NCBI GenBank assembly: GCA_030141605.1
Contig: JAQGDQ010000082.1
Span: forward strand, 112,501 to 176,500
Length of the DNA: 64,000 nucleotides
Source: Tubiluchus corallicola
Taxonomy: Eukaryota > Priapulida > Priapulimorpha > Priapulimorphida > Tubiluchidae
Direction: 5' to 3'
Under the pieces are notes generated by a model. That model worked only from the letters and a program-made list of their open reading frames with translations. It made no database searches and was not told the origin of the DNA. Below are positions 59,542 through 64,000 of this stretch, in pieces (the stretch's first letter is position 1; each line of letters begins with the position of its first letter). A program made the translations under genes and the position numbers.

Positions 59542-62500
59542 TCAAGTTACCAGAGCAAGTAATATCCGTTTGTATTCACCAGATGTATCATCCTGAAAAT
59601 TAATAATTTAAATCATAAAATCTAAATTGATAAATTTTAGCTTTCTACAGTTAAAGGAAAAGGGCAACACTTTTTATACAGCATTCTTATCAAAGATATT
59701 GTAAAGCTCTACTTAAGCTTTGGTAAGCATCACTTTGATGATTAACTAAAAAAATCTAGTCTATATTGCTTTAATTTCTTTAAATGACAAAAATGAAATA
59801 AATAAAAAAGTGCAAATAGGAGAAAATTAAAAGAACAAATAGAAGAAAGAAGAAATCGAAAGAAGTAATGCATGGCAAGCAAAGGCAAAACATGGAAATT
59901 TGAAACAGGGTTATAAGCTAAGTAGTCTTTTAGTATGTTTTGCGTGCATGCTCATGCCACTTGAGTTCGATACTCGCTCTGGCCAGTTTTATTCATCATA
60001 TCGATTGCAAATGTTTATCCATCCATACAAGATATACATCCAAATGTGACACCTGCCGCTTCAGTGACTCATCTTAGAGGATTTGTTTTTTATAGTAGGC
60101 CAGTCTCCATCATAGCCAAACATCAAAACTCAGATGGCTCTCCTTTGAATGTTGGATTCAGGCCTACAGTGTGTGCTAAAGACTACAAAAAAGAAGACAC
60201 AAAGCCATATCATTTGTAATGCGTTACTCATAAAGTCATCGTAGTCTCGTCATAAAATTTCAACAGTTATATTCAGACTTTGAAATAGAAATGCTGCACA
60301 TAAAAGAAAGTGAAGCACCTAACTGCTGAAAAACAAGAACAAAATGAATTCAAGATCTTTTGAACTTTGTGTCAGTAGCATTGTAAACAATGTTTCTAAC
60401 AAATACCAACAAAATATCTTCACTAAACAAACGCTGAACCTGTGAGCATTGTGACTCCAAGATACTTTAGCCAAGTTTTTTCAAGCCCACAAATCAAAAC
60501 TAAAAATAACATCAACAAAAAGAAAAACAATTACCTTGATAAAAGACTCTAGTGTCTTTCCATATTTTTTCTGGAAAACTTTCTTAATCTGTACCATGTC
60601 CTTTTCGCAGCGGGTTACAACAACCCGTATGAGTTGCCGATCGTTGGTGCCTGCACCTTTCATAGATTTGTATAACTTCTTGGCAAAATAATCAGCCTTA
60701 TTGTGGACACAGTTAACTAAAAAAACAAATTATCACCAATCAGTGTGAAAGTAAAAGAAAAAACTTGGTGAAATTAACAACAAGCAATTAATTAGACCCT
60801 TCTGTGCAATTAGAACTTGTTATCATACAAACACAAATATAAAGATGACACTTGAAAACAGTACACCCATAGCCCTATGCCCTAGCTCGTAGCACTCAAA
60901 ACTGGTGTCCTGCAAACACTTACTCAAGTCCTCATTTCAAGACAGCAATAAAATCCCTAATAATACAAACAGTTTCAACTACGAAACAAATATTAGTATT
61001 TGTCACTTGTACATTTCCATATTTGAGACTTGAAGTAAAATAAGATTACTTATAGCAAGCATCCCCTTCTTTAGATCATCAGACATCTCGCTGATGACTG
61101 CTTTTTCAATTGTGTCTCCTGTTAATTGTTGATACTCCTTAAACACCTGTAAGAATTAAAAACATTTTTGAAAGTCTAACAGGCCGTGTCATTTCAAGAA
61201 TCCTGGCAGTCACACAATTAAAAAAATAAAGCTCTCATCAAAAATCTGTGGCAACTGGCCATATTTATGCAATAATAAATAAATGAACAAGTACTCGATT
61301 ACGATAACAAACTAAGCTAATAACATTTTCAGTGTATTGCTAAACTATGGTTCTAGTAGCAAATTAAGACCTCGTCATACATCTTTATTGGCAAAAGTAA
61401 AACATCAGTCATTTTAAAAAATGCTCTCACAACTAGCATTCAAACAATGTGACATGACAGTTCTGTGTACATTACATGGCCACACGTAAATTTAGAAACG
61501 TAAAGAGAAAATTGCTAACAAGTGTACATAGGATAATTTAATTTTTTTCATATTTTTTTATTAAAACAACGTGTCAACTGTTAATTGGCAATTAACCCCT
61601 AGGGAACAGTTGAAAAGTGTGCTTTAATTAAAAGAAGTATAAAAACCGTTCTTGTTGTAGGGTATTTGTAATAACTGTATTTTTTTGCAATTAAAGAATT
61701 TTTAGACTCTGTGCACTTAAAATGTTCTTACAATACTGCAAACCATTTTTTTAAATGTGACAATTCTGTTTTGAGAATGTTCTTAGATCCTTAAATGGAA
61801 TGCTGCCAAAACGATCTGGAAGCTGTCCGGATAGTGTTCTGGTAGTTAAGTCAGAGCGTTGAACTGACACAAAATACAAATGCTGTTCTAAAAACATGAT
61901 TAGAACATTCCACTATTTGATGAGAAGACATAAAATTTATACAATTTCACAGTCATAATCACACATACCTGCCGCAACTGAGGAAAGCTTTGTGCTGCAA
62001 GTATCGAGTTGAACTTCGATTCATCGGTACCCAATTTCTTTTTGCCTGCCTTGTGCAGCGCTTGCGCATCGGCCTGAGCTTTAGCCATATCAACCGTTAG
62101 ACTTTCGTCCCGCCCACCCTGTAAAACATACTTACGTCTTCAAATCAAACAAGCCATTTCTTACCACAAGTTTTCAACGTATACGATAACTCAAATTCAT
62201 TATTCGGTCTTAATAATAAGGAGGTCCAACTTAGTTAAAACAAAATTGCAGAAAGCGAAAGTTGTGTATATAATTCATAGTTTTAGGGACGAAGTGAAAT
62301 ATATAAATGTAGTTCACACATGCTATGGACATGTCACTCGATCACACATTCCTGGAAATGTCTATCTAGAATCTGTGACTTTACCTGCTTAGAAAACATT
62401 TACTTCAAAGACCGGAAGGAGTTTACAATTCCACACACAATTTAAATACGCTAACCCCAACTCTAACCCTAATTCTAACTCTAATCCTAATGTGCTTCAC

Positions 62501-63557
62501 AAACTAATTTCTTGTGTGGGGGAATTGTAAACTTTAGTCTAAAGACCATAGCCACATTTTGCTCAACAAAATTAATCTACCATATTAATCTACCATTGAT
62601 TATGTGCATAATAATTTGTATGATAACCAATACTCTGATAAAAGCTAAACCACTATAAATTTTAACTGTGTGTGCAAAATTTGGCTAGATAAATTTACAA
62701 ACAAATAATAAGTTTATTATGTCAAATTGTTATGCGGAAACAGAATTGTTTGAAGTCCCACTCTGTTATGACATCTCTAGGTAGTAGGTACACTATAAAT
62801 GTGTACTATAAGCTATAGTACATCCCTAAATGTAATGTAACTACTTTACATCCCAACTGCATTAAATACCTACCATTAGGATAATAAATTAAAAAGTACC
62901 GTAGCTAAAGAAACCAACAAATTCTGAAAATGGCCTCTTGTATCGCCCTTGATGTCCTTTTCCAAATCTTTTTTGAAAACTACATAAAGACAAAGGAATT
63001 TACTCTGTCAGTTGTGGTGATATTACACACATAATTCAAATGTTACAATGCAGATTTTCAAATCTGCAAAATGTCCATCGCATGATTCAAACAGGTTAGC
63101 TATAACTATCATAGTGTAAACTTTCCAACTGTAACAAAACTTTTATTAAGTACTTATTACAGCACCTTAATATTGCCATTGTATGTTCTGAAAGTGACAT
63201 AAATACAGCTAAACAATTGATTGCCGTGCTAGAAAGTAAAAAACTATTTGGAAAATAGTATAAAGCAGAACAAAATAAGAAACCATGCCAATTTTCATGT
63301 TTCTGTTAAATTTCTAACAGGTAATAAACAGTAACAGCATCATTACTAATGAAAAACAGATGTGGTCAAACATATTTAGTAAAAAACAAAACTGTACATC
63401 CCCACAACCTTCAATGGAAGAAACCTACATTTAGAAACCAATTTCGTTTTAATTACGCAAACATACGTATTTTGTAAGACTTTTTCATAGCAAGGATTTC
63501 TGCATTTGTTCTTGTGCATAGAATTTCTATCAATAAGTCTTCATCTGTTCCCAAACC
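59542..63557 (-). CDS. Annexin, C-terminal part (repeats 2-4), 5' end outside window
   Basis: A Ca2+-dependent phospholipid-binding protein that acts on the cytosolic face of membranes. Six exons on minus: 63557-63467, 62979-62900, 62118-61969, 61146-61050, 60716-60535, 59592-59542. Borders are GT-AG, phases agree, and together they give 216 residues plus TGA. The first exon begins inside repeat 2 with the calcium loop GLGTDED, followed by [22 protein letters not shown]. Repeat 3 begins with [18 protein letters not shown], where the loop's first Gly is replaced by Lys. Repeat 4 has the intact loop [18 protein letters not shown] and ends [16 protein letters not shown], the usual annexin terminus. 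Repeat 1 and the N-terminal tail must lie beyond 63,558. Which vertebrate annexin it matches cannot be decided from this part. Confidence 0.95.
59908..60085 (+). mobile_element. tRNA-like SINE (family 2), annexin intron
   Basis: A tRNA-like head has ATAAGCTAAGTAG near the A-box position and GAGTTCGATACTC (about 59,962-59,974) as B box, followed by GCTCTGGCCAG. GTTCGATACTC-CTCT is shared with the minus-strand copy at 28,436. About 75 bp on, GACACCTGCCGCTTCAGTGA and CTCATCTTAGAGG match motifs at about 10,066 and 26,285. It lies in the last annexin intron. Confidence 0.5.
62414..62540. mobile_element. Small palindromic MITE, copy 2 (annexin intron)
   Basis: The heptamer AAAGACC stands on both sides (62,407-62,413 and 62,541-62,547), a likely target duplication. 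Inverted ends GTTTACAATTCCACACACAA and CTTGTGTGGGGGAATTGTAA match copy 1. The interior is a degenerate CTAACCC/CTAATCC array resembling the animal telomere repeat (CCCTAA). No ORF. Confidence 0.8.
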
Positions 63558-64000
63558 CTGGAAAAGAAGGAATCAATTAAAATTTATTAAAAGGGAATGA
63601 CAAAAGAATCCCTGACTATTTCATCTACTTGTAAATGAAATTATATGTTATAAAGTTCCAACAAAAAAAGCCATTATTTACGTCTTCGCTCAAATTCTAG
63701 TTGTAATGAAAAAAGTGACGGTAGTGGCAGCGATGATGACTTTCAGGAGACTTGTTATAATGAAAATGAAGAAAATCTCTGTAATGTTAATTACTTGTCA
63801 ATTGCGTGTTAAAATCAAAAGCACAGTGATGCACAGATTACCATTTAACGAATTTCTTTATATCACCAAATTAAGCTACTCGAAGGCTTAATTTCTGTTC
63901 TATGTTTGCCCATTATAGCCAGTAAATTTCTAAACAAGTACCAAATATGTATAAACTGTAGAATTATCTAAAAACTGTTTTGTTTAGACATCACACTTTG
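63558..64000. other. Annexin intron, continuing past the window
   Basis: AT-rich intron upstream of the first visible annexin exon. A plus-strand ORF (63,706-63,891) shows no recognisable feature. The next exon is not in the window. Confidence 0.6.

Overview
Window type. This is AT-rich nuclear DNA from an animal. It has spliced genes with GT-AG introns, dense microsatellites, and decayed LINE, SINE and MITE copies. Nothing bacterial or organellar is visible. The genes (LIM-RASSF, annexin, HNK-1-type sulfotransferase, a peptide-receptor-like GPCR) and a LINE carrying a 2A-like motif fit a marine invertebrate. I cannot name the phylum from sequence alone.

Layout. Positions 1-28,560 hold no gene I can support, apart from two short unidentified ORFs behind a TATA-like box at the left edge. 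This stretch holds simple repeats (including 1.1 kb of a TAAGG pentamer), small DNA-transposon remnants at 12.2 kb, 14.4 kb and 24.7 kb, and a nest of tRNA-derived SINEs at 22.6-23.5 kb. A class A GPCR lies at 28.6-29.75 kb (+). A type II Golgi sulfotransferase of the HNK-1 family lies at 37.1-38.15 kb (-), with a 34-bp minisatellite just upstream. A broken LINE follows at about 39.1-41.45 kb. From 45.7 kb to the right edge the window is gene-dense on the minus strand. A 12-exon LIM-RA-SARAH RASSF gene runs from 57,297 down to 46,614. The last six exons of an annexin run from 63,557 to 59,542 and continue beyond the window.

Most interesting point. The RASSF reading frame ends in TGA right after the SARAH domain. 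The frame then stays open for another 247 codons to a TAA at 45,870, with an AATAAA 120 bp further on. The bases after the stop read CAA CTA, which fits the CAR-YYA context of programmed stop-codon readthrough. This suggests a readthrough isoform of a Hippo-pathway scaffold; alternative splicing is the main rival explanation.

How the genes relate. They are not an operon or a linked system. RASSF proteins are RAS/MST scaffolds, annexin is a Ca2+-dependent membrane binder, the sulfotransferase modifies glycans in the Golgi, and the GPCR is a surface receptor. I see no functional coupling beyond proximity.
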